Assembly (NCBI GenBank): GCA_049970695.1
Contig: JBMFML010000013.1
Span: 1-30,164, forward strand
Length of the DNA stretch: 30,164 nucleotides
DNA from: UBA285 sp049970695
GTDB taxonomy: Archaea; Thermoproteota; Thermoprotei_A; Sulfolobales; Desulfurococcaceae
Direction: 5' to 3'
Shown: positions 24,368-30,164 of the stretch, in pieces
How positions within the stretch are numbered: the stretch's first letter is position 1
Layout: each line of letters begins with the position of its first letter
Notes under the pieces: model-generated
What the model saw: only the letters and a program-made list of their open reading frames with translations
The model's database searches: none
Told to the model about the DNA's origin: nothing
Made by a program: the position numbers and the translations under genes

Positions 24368-25265
24368 CAACCCAGACTTCAATTGTGCCTGAACTGCTGT
24401 AAGGTTTCTTGAATACGACAACCCAGAGAAGCGATGGTGGGCCCTGCGCCATTGGCCTGCCCTCCCAGTAGTAATTGGGCCTTCTAATGCAGAGCTCGAC
24501 CTTAACGACTTCTCCGATGCTGTAGCCCTTCGACTTCAAGAACTCAGCAGCAATAGCTACTGCCGAGTCGCGCGCTATCTTTGGTTCTACTGGTATGCCC
24601 TCTACGTCTAAGAGCTTGACGACAAAGCCCACAGGCCGCTGATTCTCGGGGTCTACTGCGACGATTACGTAGCCGCCAACAACTTGAAGGCCTTTGTAGA
24701 CTTGCCTCCACTCAACTTCGTATGTTATCTCTTGAACCAGTCCGGCGGCGGGCTCTCTCTTAATCCGCACAAAGGGCTCGGGTGCTAGCAGGTGGGCAGG
24801 AACGCCGAGCTTCTCCAGCAGTTTCGAGGCTATTTCCACGGCGCGAGCATGGCTCTTTAAGTTGTCCACTCTCGCCTTGTACCTGAAATCGCGTAGTAGC
24901 ACGACCTGCCCCGTTTCGGCATCAACCTCGGCGTGCACGTATCCACCACCCTCAACCCAGCCAAGGATCCAATAAGTTCTACCCTCGATCTTGTCTACAA
25001 CGACTTTGGCTGAAGGAGTGCTTTTAGGCACATCCCATATTCTCGAGACAGCTTCCACAGCTTCTTCAAGGCTCACTTTAACATTGGCCTTATCGGGATC
25101 TATAACAATGATGGGCAGCTCGTATCGAGGCTCAGGCATCTCATCGCTTACGTTACGGGGGCCTTGGTTTAGCGACACGGCAGCGTAAGCAACTATGCTT
25201 ATTGCTAGCAATACGAGTGCTAGAGTTACTAGTGCAAAGACCCTGGGAGACGATCTCAAGACCAT
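24321..25265 (-). CDS. Exported PepSY-repeat protein
   Basis: 314 residues from ATG 25265 behind GTAGGGGGGCG. N-terminal anchor or signal (FALVTLALVLLAISIVAYAA), then two PepSY-type units. The first (about 60-125) has VSLEEAVEAVSRIWDVP and HAEVDAETGQVVLLRD. The second (about 135-312) has HARAVEIASKLLEKLGVPAH, VQEITYEVEWRQVYKGLQVV, ARDSAVAIAAEFLKSKGYS and IEVWVDARSGLVVGG. PepSY domains modulate proteases or act as extracellular inhibitor/chaperone modules (family knowledge). Resembles YcdB-like exported proteins. Confidence 0.85.
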   Translation of the reverse strand: MVLRSSPRVFALVTLALVLLAISIVAYAAVSLNQGPRNVSDEMPEPRYELPIIVIDPDKANVKVSLEEAVEAVSRIWDVPKSTPSAKVVVDKIEGRTYWILGWVEGGGYVHAEVDAETGQVVLLRDFRYKARVDNLKSHARAVEIASKLLEKLGVPAHLLAPEPFVRIKREPAAGLVQEITYEVEWRQVYKGLQVVGGYVIVAVDPENQRPVGFVVKLLDVEGIPVEPKIARDSAVAIAAEFLKSKGYSIGEVVKVELCIRRPNYYWEGRPMAQGPPSLLWVVVFKKPYSSSGTIEVWVDARSGLVVGGDQTRC

Positions 25266-25301
25266 GTCAGCGCCCCCCTACTATGACTATATACGATGCT
25301 C

Positions 25302-25312
25302 CATAATAAAGT
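25302..25312 (-). promoter_or_regulatory. TATA box of the PepSY gene
   Basis: CATAATAAAGT (coding strand ACTTTATTATG), about 37-47 bases before ATG 25265. Confidence 0.4.
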
Positions 25313-25681
25313 TATGTTATTATACCCCAGTCTCGAATCGTAGTGAGCATCAAGCCATACATCAGCTACGGCGCTGTGAGCCATAACAACAATTGTTATA
25401 ATTAGTGCCGTTGTTATCAGTAATGGTTTTCGCGGAAGGACTTGATTGCTATGGTTAGAGTTCGTTACTCCTCACCCTAAAAAGAGGGGAGGCTTATAAG
25501 CCTTTTGCTCCTCGCATCTTGCGAGATCTCGCTGCACTGTAATCAGCTCTTTACTTTCGTTGACTCCTGTACCTGGACGCGTCGAGTCTGTTGTTTTGAG
25601 CATCGACTATGCAAGTGGCGCCAGGGATGCGTGTAAAGGCACCATGGGCATTAGTGGTTGTTGAAGAATTAGTGGGTTATG
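25313..25681. other. Gene-free stretch with inverted repeats, possible small RNA
   Basis: No open frame here looks coding. Seen: inverted repeat ATAACAAC (25383-25390)/GTTGTTAT (25410-25417), the palindrome AACAATTGTT (25388-25397), the 14-base palindrome AGGCTTATAAGCCT (25490-25503) with a TATA-like core, and a hairpin with a CTCGCA/TGCGAG stem (about 25511-25525). If the TATA is real, a plus-strand RNA could start near 25520. No C/D or H/ACA boxes were recognised. Confidence 0.35.
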
Positions 25682-25765
25682 CGCCGGGGGCGGGATTTGA
25701 ACCCGCGCGGGGTTTCCCCCACCGGCTTAGCAGGCCGGCGCCCTACCAGGCTAGGCGACCCCGGC
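25682..25765 (-). tRNA. tRNA-Ser(GCU)
   Basis: Class II cloverleaf, 84 nt. The acceptor stem GCCGGGG/CCCCGGC is perfect, with discriminator G. The anticodon arm CCGGC-CTGCTAA-GCCGG gives anticodon GCU. The long variable arm (GGGGGAAACCCC) and the T arm GCGGG-TTCAAAT-CCCGC confirm Ser. No intron and no encoded CCA. Confidence 0.97.
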
Positions 25766-25789
25766 TCCACTAATCTATTTTTGAGTGTG

Positions 25790-25799
25790 GCTTAAAACC
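25790..25799 (-). promoter_or_regulatory. TATA box of tRNA-Ser
   Basis: GGTTTTAAGC on the coding strand, 25-34 bases upstream of the mature 5' end. Confidence 0.5.
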
Positions 25800-25834
25800 C
25801 TGACTTGCTGAGCAGCTGCGAGCGCTCTGCAGCG

Positions 25835-26966
25835 CTACGCCGAGTGCGCTTTGAACCTAAGTATCCCCGCCACTCCATTGAACGTCTTGCTAAACCACTC
25901 TCCCTCCGGTATGTTCTTGCTTACTACGACTACCTTAGTACCGTATTTCTGTGCCTCGTCAAGCCACACAGGCACGTCTTCTCTGTCGTCGCTTATCAGC
26001 AGGATCTTCAGCAGGCCTTGCTCGAGCGCGAGCTTTACTTCTTCCTCACCGTAGACAGCCATTCCATCGTCCTTCGCTAAGTGGTACTTGAACTCTTCGA
26101 GGCTCCTCAAGGACTCGGCGTACTCCTGGTCTCTGAGGATGTCTTCGGCTTTCATGACGAGCTCTCTCAGCCCAGCTTCACCCTGATAAGACACGTCTAC
26201 GAGCTTTGGTGCAACAATTTGCCTAATCCTGTAGTCTAGGTACTCGCCCTTCAAGAAGTCGTACTTTGCGTAAGCTGGCCCCCCGATTATTACTAGCTTC
26301 AACTTGCCCTGCTCTAGTAGTGGGAGAAACACCTGGTTAGCCACTTCACCAACCTTCTTGTAGAATTCTTCCACCATTTGCTCGATCAGCCTATCAAACC
26401 TCCTCTGCGACTGCCCGCCTTTGTGGTGCTTGCCTGGTATGTAGGCCTCGAGCTCTTCAACTACTTCAAGCCTACTTCCCTTAAGCAAGCCTATGGTGGC
26501 GGCGTCTCTCTCGACTATTACTAACCCAATTACGTTGCTCTCAGACACCATGTCCTCCAAGAACTCCGTGTGGAAGTACTTGTCTGTCCTGTAGAAGAAG
26601 ACGGGGACGGGCTCGGGCGGTATTAGCATGACAACTATGGTGTCTCCCGTATCTGGGTTCATTCCAGCGAAGAGCACGAGGCCGTTCTCAGGGGTTTTTG
26701 GTACTTTAACGAGCCTGTCGTAGGCTACGCTAAGAGCCCACGTCACGGCGTTTCTAGTCTGCTTCAACTTAATGTTCTCCGCTATTGCGGCTTCCTGCCT
26801 AAGTAGTGCTAGTACATCACTAATGGGCCTGCCGGGTGGTATGTAGAGGCTTAGTAGTATTGTAGCGCGGGCCCTCCACTTCGAGAGCTCTTTTATTATC
26901 TCTCTGAGCTTCTGCTTGTCGACTTTCAGCGCCTCTAGCTGCTCTTCTGTGTAGCTAAAAGCTCAC
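25835..26966 (-). CDS. prf1: Peptide chain release factor aRF1, with apparent +1 frameshift near start
   Basis: Class I release factor that reads all stop codons and triggers hydrolysis through GGQ. The first ordinary in-frame start (TTG 26767) would delete about 66 residues. Upstream codons clearly encode the eRF1 N-domain (EEQLEALKVDKQKLREIIKE, LLSLYIPPGRPISDV) back to an in-frame TGA at 26963-26965, with only a CTG as possible start. Skipping one base at AAAA 26957-26960 joins this to GTG 26966 behind GGTGA: GTG AGC TTT (T) AGC TAC. The result is 376 residues, with GGQ (KHHKGGQS) at 183-185 and YRTDKYF at 125-131, matching eRF1 numbering. The NIKS loop reads NIKL (64-67). Cotranscribed with L40e, 38 bases downstream of it. 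Confidence 0.93.
26955..26966 (-). other. Candidate +1 frameshift site at the 5' end of aRF1
   Basis: On the mRNA, GUG AGC UUU UAG: zero-frame stop UAG is codon 4. Phe-tRNA on UUU could slip one base to an identical UUU because of the UUUU run, after which the next codon is AGC of the aRF1 frame. GGTGA and GGTG elements lie just upstream. Interpretation is inference; a homopolymer error is the main alternative. Confidence 0.45.
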
Positions 26967-27004
26967 ACCACTCACCACAAGGCTTCTACGCCGGCTGCAG
27001 CATG

Positions 27005-27190
27005 CTACTTGGCTGCCTTAGCCTTGGGTCCTCCCTTCAGCATTTTTCTCGGTCTCAGCGTACCTCTCGACTTGCAGCGCCTGCACTTCTCAGCTCCAGG
27101 CGGGTTTAGCGCACCGCACTTTCTGCAAATATACTTATTTAGCACACGCGCGTGCACTATTTCAAGCAACTTCGGATCTGTAACGGGCAT
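27005..27190 (-). CDS. rpl40e: Ribosomal protein L40e
   Basis: 61 residues, typical archaeal L40e: zinc ribbon CRKCGALNPPGAEKCRRCKS (CX2C-X10-CX2C) followed by a basic tail RGTLRPRKMLKGGPKAK. Large-subunit component near the factor-binding region (family knowledge). Start ATG behind GGGGGTG. Heads the operon with aRF1, so its expression and that of the release factor are tied. Confidence 0.97.
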   Translation of the reverse strand: MPVTDPKLLEIVHARVLNKYICRKCGALNPPGAEKCRRCKSRGTLRPRKMLKGGPKAKAAK

Positions 27191-27222
27191 CTAAGCACAC
27201 CCCCAGTCTCTAAGTCTAAACT

Positions 27223-27233
27223 AGTTTTAAACC
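27223..27233 (-). promoter_or_regulatory. TATA box of the L40e-aRF1 operon
   Basis: GGTTTAAAACT on the coding strand, about 33-43 bases before ATG 27190. It nearly touches the stop codon of the nucleotidyltransferase gene. Confidence 0.5.
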
Positions 27234-27234
27234 A

Positions 27235-27792
27235 TTAAATGCTCAGTTTAATGCTTCTCAGCCTCTCAATAATAATTCTGCTCTCTTCGGGTGGGTATAC
27301 CGAGGCCGCCCTCTCGACGAGCTTTAAGTTTAAACCCTTCTGCTTTAAGCTTGCAGCGTACTTTTCAAGCTTGTCGAGGTCCGTTCCCTGCCTGGCCTTT
27401 AAGACGAGGTAGTGCTCCGGCCTAACAGCCTTTATGATCGTGCCGTCTACTTTGTACTCGTAGGCTTCTTCGAAGAACTCGAGTGGGACTTCTATGTCCA
27501 TGTAGTTTTCGTAAAACTCCACGACAACGTAGCCCTCTCTTACGGGCACGACTAGTGCTGGAAGCCCCGCTTCAGAAGTGCTCAGCTCCCAGTTGTTCTC
27601 GACAGCGACTTCCTCGTAGACTTCTCTATAGGCGAGGGGGCTTGGCTCTATGACGAAGACGTCTATGTCTCCCTCGAGCTCCGAGGCGCCTAGGTACAGC
27701 TGTACCGAGGTATCTCCAATAATTACTCCAGTAACGCCCTTCTTCTCGAGCGCTCTGAATATCCTGGCTAAGTCGGACTTTGTGTATTTCAA
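27235..27792 (-). CDS. Nucleotidyltransferase-fold protein
   Basis: 185 residues from TTG 27792. The N-terminal motif GVIIGDTSVQLYLGASELEG is followed by DIDVFV, the G-x-S...DxD pattern of the Pol beta superfamily. The metal-binding aspartates in DIDVF and a third acidic strand (YMDIEVPLEF) are present. The C-terminal half has PEHYLVLKARQGTDLDKLEK, as in MNT/AbiEii-like or DUF6036-type NTases. No antitoxin or HEPN partner gene is adjacent. AMP or other nucleotide transfer is assumed from the fold. Confidence 0.85.
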   Translation of the reverse strand: MKYTKSDLARIFRALEKKGVTGVIIGDTSVQLYLGASELEGDIDVFVIEPSPLAYREVYEEVAVENNWELSTSEAGLPALVVPVREGYVVVEFYENYMDIEVPLEFFEEAYEYKVDGTIIKAVRPEHYLVLKARQGTDLDKLEKYAASLKQKGLNLKLVERAASVYPPEESRIIIERLRSIKLSI

Positions 27793-27805
27793 GCTACCAG
27801 CCTCG

Positions 27806-27836
27806 GCATTTAATTCCGCTCACAAGCCATAAATAC
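27806..27836. promoter_or_regulatory. Divergent TATA elements between NTase and endonuclease V
   Basis: Minus-strand GGAATTAAATGC (27806-27817), about 14-25 bases before TTG 27792, suggests a leaderless NTase message. Plus-strand CCATAAATAC lies at about 27827-27836. Confidence 0.35.
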
Positions 27837-27854
27837 CTGGTTTCCATGGAAGCG

Positions 27855-27870
27855 TGCCGGAGCCCCGGCA
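27855..27870 (+). other. Perfect hairpin upstream of endonuclease V
   Basis: TGCCGG-AGCC-CCGGCA, 6-bp GC-rich stem with a tetraloop, in the 180-base gap upstream of the endonuclease V gene. A 27-codon open frame (27846-27929) overlaps it but I do not consider it credible on its own. Confidence 0.35.
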
Positions 27871-27913
27871 AATGGATGGCGCTGGTCGAGGTGCCAATAC
27901 TCATATTAGGCCC

Positions 27914-27938
27914 CTTATTACTGCAGTAAAGCAGTAAA
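27914..27938 (+). promoter_or_regulatory. Promoter and palindromic operator candidate of endonuclease V
   Basis: TATA-like CTTATTAC overlaps the perfect 12-base palindrome TTACTGCAGTAA (27918-27929). It is followed by a tandem GCAGTAAA direct repeat (27923-27930, 27931-27938). A repressor bound here would block TATA access (inference). Confidence 0.35.
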
Positions 27939-27971
27939 CAGCGATGCGCGAGAGCTACACGGGGGTTTACT

Positions 27972-28616
27972 GTGGTCTTTGATGTTGAGAGAGCTATGAG
28001 GCTTCAAAAACTACTCTCAACGAAGGTACTGAGAGAGCTGGAGTCTTCGCCGCCCCTAAACCTTAGTGAAGTGAGGTATGTTGGAGGCTTCGACTCTTCC
28101 TACGATAGTGAAAGGCAGTACGCCGTCGCAGTAGTATACGATAGGGTGTTGTCGAGGGTTGTTGATAGGGCTCATGAAGTAGTAGAAGTAAAAGTCCCCT
28201 ACATACCGGGGTTGCTGGCCTTCAGAGAAGTGCCTGGCTACGTGAGGGCTTACCACAAGCTCAGAGTAAAGCCAGAGGTAATCCTCGTTGACGGACACGG
28301 ACTAGCCCACCCCAGGGCCTTTGGCATAGCAACACACCTCGGGCTAGTCCTGAACAAGCCCAGCATAGGCGTTGCCAAGAGAAAACTCTACGGCGAGGTA
28401 TTTGGAGAGGGGCCCAGGAAGCTCATTAAAGCCCATGGGCTGGTAGTTGGGGCTGTAATAGAGCACGAAAACGCAGAACTCTACGTGAGCATAGGCTACC
28501 GAGTAAGGCTCGAAGACGCCATAAAGCTCGTAGAATCCCTGCTGGTTAGCGGCAAGAAGTTGCCAATACCTCTGCACGAGGCAGACGCGTACTCCAAGAA
28601 GCTGAAAAAGCACTAA
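27972..28616 (+). CDS. nfi: Endonuclease V (deoxyinosine 3' endonuclease)
   Basis: 214 residues from GTG 27972 with GGGGG about 9 bases upstream. The catalytic Asp lies in YVGGFDSSYDSE, and the Tyr wedge region is KVPYIPGLLAFREVPGYV. The second acidic strand is VILVDGHGLAHPRAFGIATH, and PSIGVAKRKLYGE follows. All active-site acidic residues of the family are present and length is normal. It nicks DNA (or RNA) 3' to deoxyinosine, repairing adenine deamination, a frequent lesion at high temperature. Single gene; its stop overlaps the tRNA-Arg promoter. Confidence 0.97.
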   Translation: MVFDVERAMRLQKLLSTKVLRELESSPPLNLSEVRYVGGFDSSYDSERQYAVAVVYDRVLSRVVDRAHEVVEVKVPYIPGLLAFREVPGYVRAYHKLRVKPEVILVDGHGLAHPRAFGIATHLGLVLNKPSIGVAKRKLYGEVFGEGPRKLIKAHGLVVGAVIEHENAELYVSIGYRVRLEDAIKLVESLLVSGKKLPIPLHEADAYSKKLKKH

Positions 28617-28620
28617 AAGC
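28612..28620 (+). promoter_or_regulatory. TATA box of tRNA-Arg
   Basis: ACTAAAAGC, 26-34 bases upstream of the tRNA 5' end and overlapping the endonuclease V stop codon. Confidence 0.4.
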
Positions 28621-28645
28621 CCACGTAGCACAGATTACTACCACG

Positions 28646-28720
28646 GGGCCCGTCGCCTAGCCAGGACAGGGCGCCGGCCTGCGGAGCCGGAGGACCCGGG
28701 TTCAAATCCCGGCGGGCCCG
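28646..28720 (+). tRNA. tRNA-Arg(GCG)
   Basis: 75 nt cloverleaf: acceptor GGGCCCG/CGGGCCC with discriminator G, anticodon arm CCGGC-CTGCGGA-GCCGG giving anticodon GCG (codon CGC), and T arm CCGGG-TTCAAAT-CCCGG. No intron and no encoded CCA. Confidence 0.96.
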
Positions 28721-28846
28721 CATTACTCGCACACCATCAGTACTGCTCTTAGCGAGGAGCATGCGCGTAGAGAAACGCTATTTAGTGGCTTAGCTTGGGC
28801 TTTTGGTACTCGACTAATAGAAACGCTGAGGTGGAATGATAGTGGT

Positions 28847-28877
28847 AAAAAGCATTAGGGCGCGAGCGCTTTAGCCC
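28847..28877 (-). terminator. Hairpin and T-run after the mini-gene
   Basis: On the coding strand a GGGC...GCCC hairpin (28858-28877) with an inner GCG/CGC step is followed a few bases later by TTTTT (28847-28851). It begins at the stop codon of the 21-residue frame. Confidence 0.45.
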
Positions 28878-28942
28878 TATTTCTTGCACTTCGGGGCCTT
28901 CTTTTCCTCGCCCTTCTTTTCCTCTTTCTTGGACAAGGGCAC
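28877..28942 (-). CDS. 21-residue Lys/Glu-rich mini-protein
   Basis: Frame from GTG 28942 (or adjacent GTG 28945) to TAG 28877: N-terminus MPLSKKEEKKGEEKKAP, C-terminus KCKK. It has its own TATA box (TTTAAAAGC on the coding strand), a purine-rich leader and a hairpin/T-run right after the stop, so it looks like a complete transcription unit. Composition is about half Lys and a quarter Glu with one Cys. It faintly recalls the N-terminal tail of ribosomal S25e, but no S25e core follows in any frame. Function unknown. Confidence 0.5.
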   Translation of the reverse strand: MPLSKKEEKKGEEKKAPKCKK

Positions 28943-28982
28943 CACTCAAGGCCCCTTTCGAGCTTAGTAATGCCCTTGCTTT

Positions 28983-28992
28983 GCTTTTAAAC
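28983..28992 (-). promoter_or_regulatory. TATA box of the mini-gene
   Basis: GTTTAAAAGC on the coding strand, about 41-50 bases before GTG 28942, predicting a leader of about 20 nt. Confidence 0.45.
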
Positions 28993-29005
28993 CAGTAGAT
29001 AGCAA

Positions 29006-29031
29006 GAACTGAACTGAGCAGTTCGCTTTTT
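29006..29031 (+). terminator. Orphan terminator-like hairpin on the plus strand
   Basis: GAACTG (29006-29011) pairs with CAGTTC (29019-29024) around a 7-base loop, followed by GCTTTTT. It is not downstream of any plus-strand gene except tRNA-Arg, about 285 bases away. The flanks 28721-28846 and 29032-29180 hold no credible gene; a TATA-like AGTTTAAAG lies near 29140-29148. Confidence 0.35.
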
Positions 29032-29180
29032 CAAAACGAGCTTTTGCGTAGATATCCCGTGGAGCGGCTGTGCAGTATTGCACCTAGTAGGCGCCAACCG
29101 CTGAGGACTCCGAGGAGGCTTGGCACGCGCAAAGGCACATAGTTTAAAGACGCTATAGCGAGCAAGGCTGCTTACGCGGT

Positions 29181-30164
29181 TCAGCCACTTAAATTGGCCC
29201 TTCTGAATGCCAGCCACCCAAGTACTGCTGGTACAGCAATCCACGTTGCAGCAGACAAGGCAACTAGCAGCGGGTTTACGACATCTCCTACTTGTGGTGC
29301 AAGGCTCTCGCCATACTTCGCACTGTAGTGCACTAGCGTGAAGTACTCGAAGAACTGGCGAATACCTAGTGGAGAGAAGTAGGCTGCTTGGTAGTTTAGC
29401 TTTGTTACTTGCTCAGTAAAGCCGGGGCCAAGCCCCACAACGGCAATGGCGAGCACAGATACCAGTATTTGCAGGATAATGGTGAAGAAGAGATAGGCAA
29501 ATATCGAGATAGCGAGATACCTTCCACCCTTGAGAACTGTTGAAAGAGCGTAGCAAAGGCTATAGAATGCAGTGAGGGAGAGCACGGTACCAGCGTAGAG
29601 CAAGACATAGGTGTGTACGTCAAAGACCACCCCCGTCAAGGCAGCTGTAGTTGCTGCTGCAGCCAAGTAAAATAGTGCTGATGCAGCAACAGCTACTAAA
29701 ACGCCTGCTACAAGCCTCGTCAAGTATACTTCAAGCCTTGTAATAGGCCTAGCAAGCAAGAACTCTAGTGCACCCTGAGACCTGGGCTTTGCTATGTAAA
29801 CGTAGGCGAGGTACAGCATTAGAATTGGGAAGAACTGTGCAAACAGGTTTGCCTGGCTAATAAAGGGAGCTGCTATGAACACCTCTGGTCCCGGAATCTG
29901 CTCAACTGGTAGTATGCCCCGTGCGTAGCAGGTTCTATCGGCGTAGATCAGCACCACCTCAACTAGTGAGCGCCTACTCAGGTTTAGTGGCACATCTAGT
30001 ATTCTGACTCCACGAGCAATTCTACCTATTAACGTATAGTTCTTGAGCTCCTCCGGGCTAGGCGGAGCCGCTCCACCTCGCAGCTGCGACTTTCCAGCTT
30101 CTCGAGCATAGAGCTCAAACTCGCCTTCCAGCGAAGTGCAGAGGGCTTTGGCGGCCTTCACTCC
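29181..30164 (-). CDS. ABC-2-type transporter permease, N-terminus outside window
   Basis: At least 326 residues. A GTG at 30161 is available but the frame stays open to the window edge. The expected first membrane helix is absent, so the gene very likely begins beyond the edge. The visible part starts with an extracellular segment (RRSLVEVVLIYADRTCYARG), then a block of six helices. ABC-2 hallmarks are IAKPRSQGALEFLLARPITR (the cytoplasmic gate helix) and YLTRLVAGVLVAVAAS. The ATPase gene would be expected upstream, outside the window. Substrate unknown. Confidence 0.85.
   Translation of the reverse strand, partial: GVKAAKALCTSLEGEFELYAREAGKSQLRGGAAPPSPEELKNYTLIGRIARGVRILDVPLNLSRRSLVEVVLIYADRTCYARGILPVEQIPGPEVFIAAPFISQANLFAQFFPILMLYLAYVYIAKPRSQGALEFLLARPITRLEVYLTRLVAGVLVAVAASALFYLAAAATTAALTGVVFDVHTYVLLYAGTVLSLTAFYSLCYALSTVLKGGRYLAISIFAYLFFTIILQILVSVLAIAVVGLGPGFTEQVTKLNYQAAYFSPLGIRQFFEYFTLVHYSAKYGESLAPQVGDVVNPLLVALSAATWIAVPAVLGWLAFRRANLSG

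Noticed and set aside
26767..26769. TTG 26767 as the real aRF1 start
   Set aside because: It would remove the N-domain including the stop-codon recognition loop, although the upstream codons encode exactly that domain.
27846..27929. 27-codon plus-strand frame before endonuclease V
   Set aside because: Starts about 10 bases after a TATA-like element, too close, and has no ribosome binding site; kept only as a note on the hairpin.
28769..28829. Direct repeat AGAAACGCT, checked as C/D-box RNA or CRISPR
   Set aside because: Only two short copies and no C (RTGATGA) box pairing with the CTGA; no repeat-spacer pattern.
28987..29244. 85-codon minus-strand frame
   Set aside because: Overlaps the 3' end of the ABC-2 permease in another frame and has no start signal.
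1..30164. Insertion sequences, CRISPR arrays, phage genes, rRNA, replication origin
   Set aside because: No transposase, integrase, regular repeats, capsid/terminase genes, ORB elements or Cdc6 gene seen.

Overview
The window looks like chromosome of a hyperthermophilic crenarchaeon (Thermoproteota). The supporting genes are an archaeal/eukaryal-type release factor aRF1, ribosomal protein L40e, a tungsten-type aldehyde:ferredoxin oxidoreductase with its own oxyanion ABC transporter, intronless tRNAs without an encoded CCA, archaeal TATA boxes, frequent GTG/TTG starts and GGTG-type ribosome binding sites. The bases are slightly GC-rich, with heavy use of AGG, CTA and TAC codons. I cannot place the genus. 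No insertion sequence, CRISPR array, rRNA or replication origin was seen.

Layout. (1) 1-6608, minus strand: a tightly overlapping operon read from 6608 leftwards. It holds two small membrane proteins, a secreted Ig-like/DUF4129-type protein, a DUF4350-type protein (probably starting at CTG), a MoxR AAA ATPase, a DUF58 protein, an unknown protein and a truncated YdjM/DUF457-like membrane hydrolase. (2) 6780-11974, plus strand, divergent from it: two MacB/FtsX-like permeases, a polytopic GT-C-like membrane protein, a LolD/MacB-like ATPase lacking the switch histidine, a small coiled-coil membrane protein and a DUF1616-type protein. The two divergent operons look like one cell-surface assembly island. 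(3) 12031-14397: ModABC/WtpABC-type molybdate/tungstate uptake, convergent with (4) 14409-16723: AOR plus a YkgJ-like cysteine-cluster protein, its likely metal consumer. (5) 16778-24367: MBL hydrolase, radical SAM protein, GDT1/UPF0016 cation transporter, unknown genes, a BioD-like P-loop protein, a tandem GNAT protein and a glutamate/aspartate symporter. (6) 23852-25265: PepSY-repeat exported protein and a membrane protein. (7) 25682-29181: tRNA-Ser(GCU), aRF1, L40e, a nucleotidyltransferase, endonuclease V, tRNA-Arg(GCG) and a 21-residue Lys/Glu-rich mini-gene. (8) 29181 to the end: a truncated ABC-2 permease.

The most striking observation is at the 5' end of the aRF1 gene. The N-terminal ~66 residues, including the NIKS-equivalent loop, are open but have no usable start codon. 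They join to a well-placed GTG only by a +1 shift at GTG AGC TTT TAG C. That arrangement (a P-site codon that can re-pair after slipping, then a stop codon, in a release-factor gene) closely resembles the autoregulatory +1 frameshift of bacterial prfB. A second gene here (GNAT, 21392) also needs one T skipped near its start, so a systematic homopolymer overcall must be excluded first.
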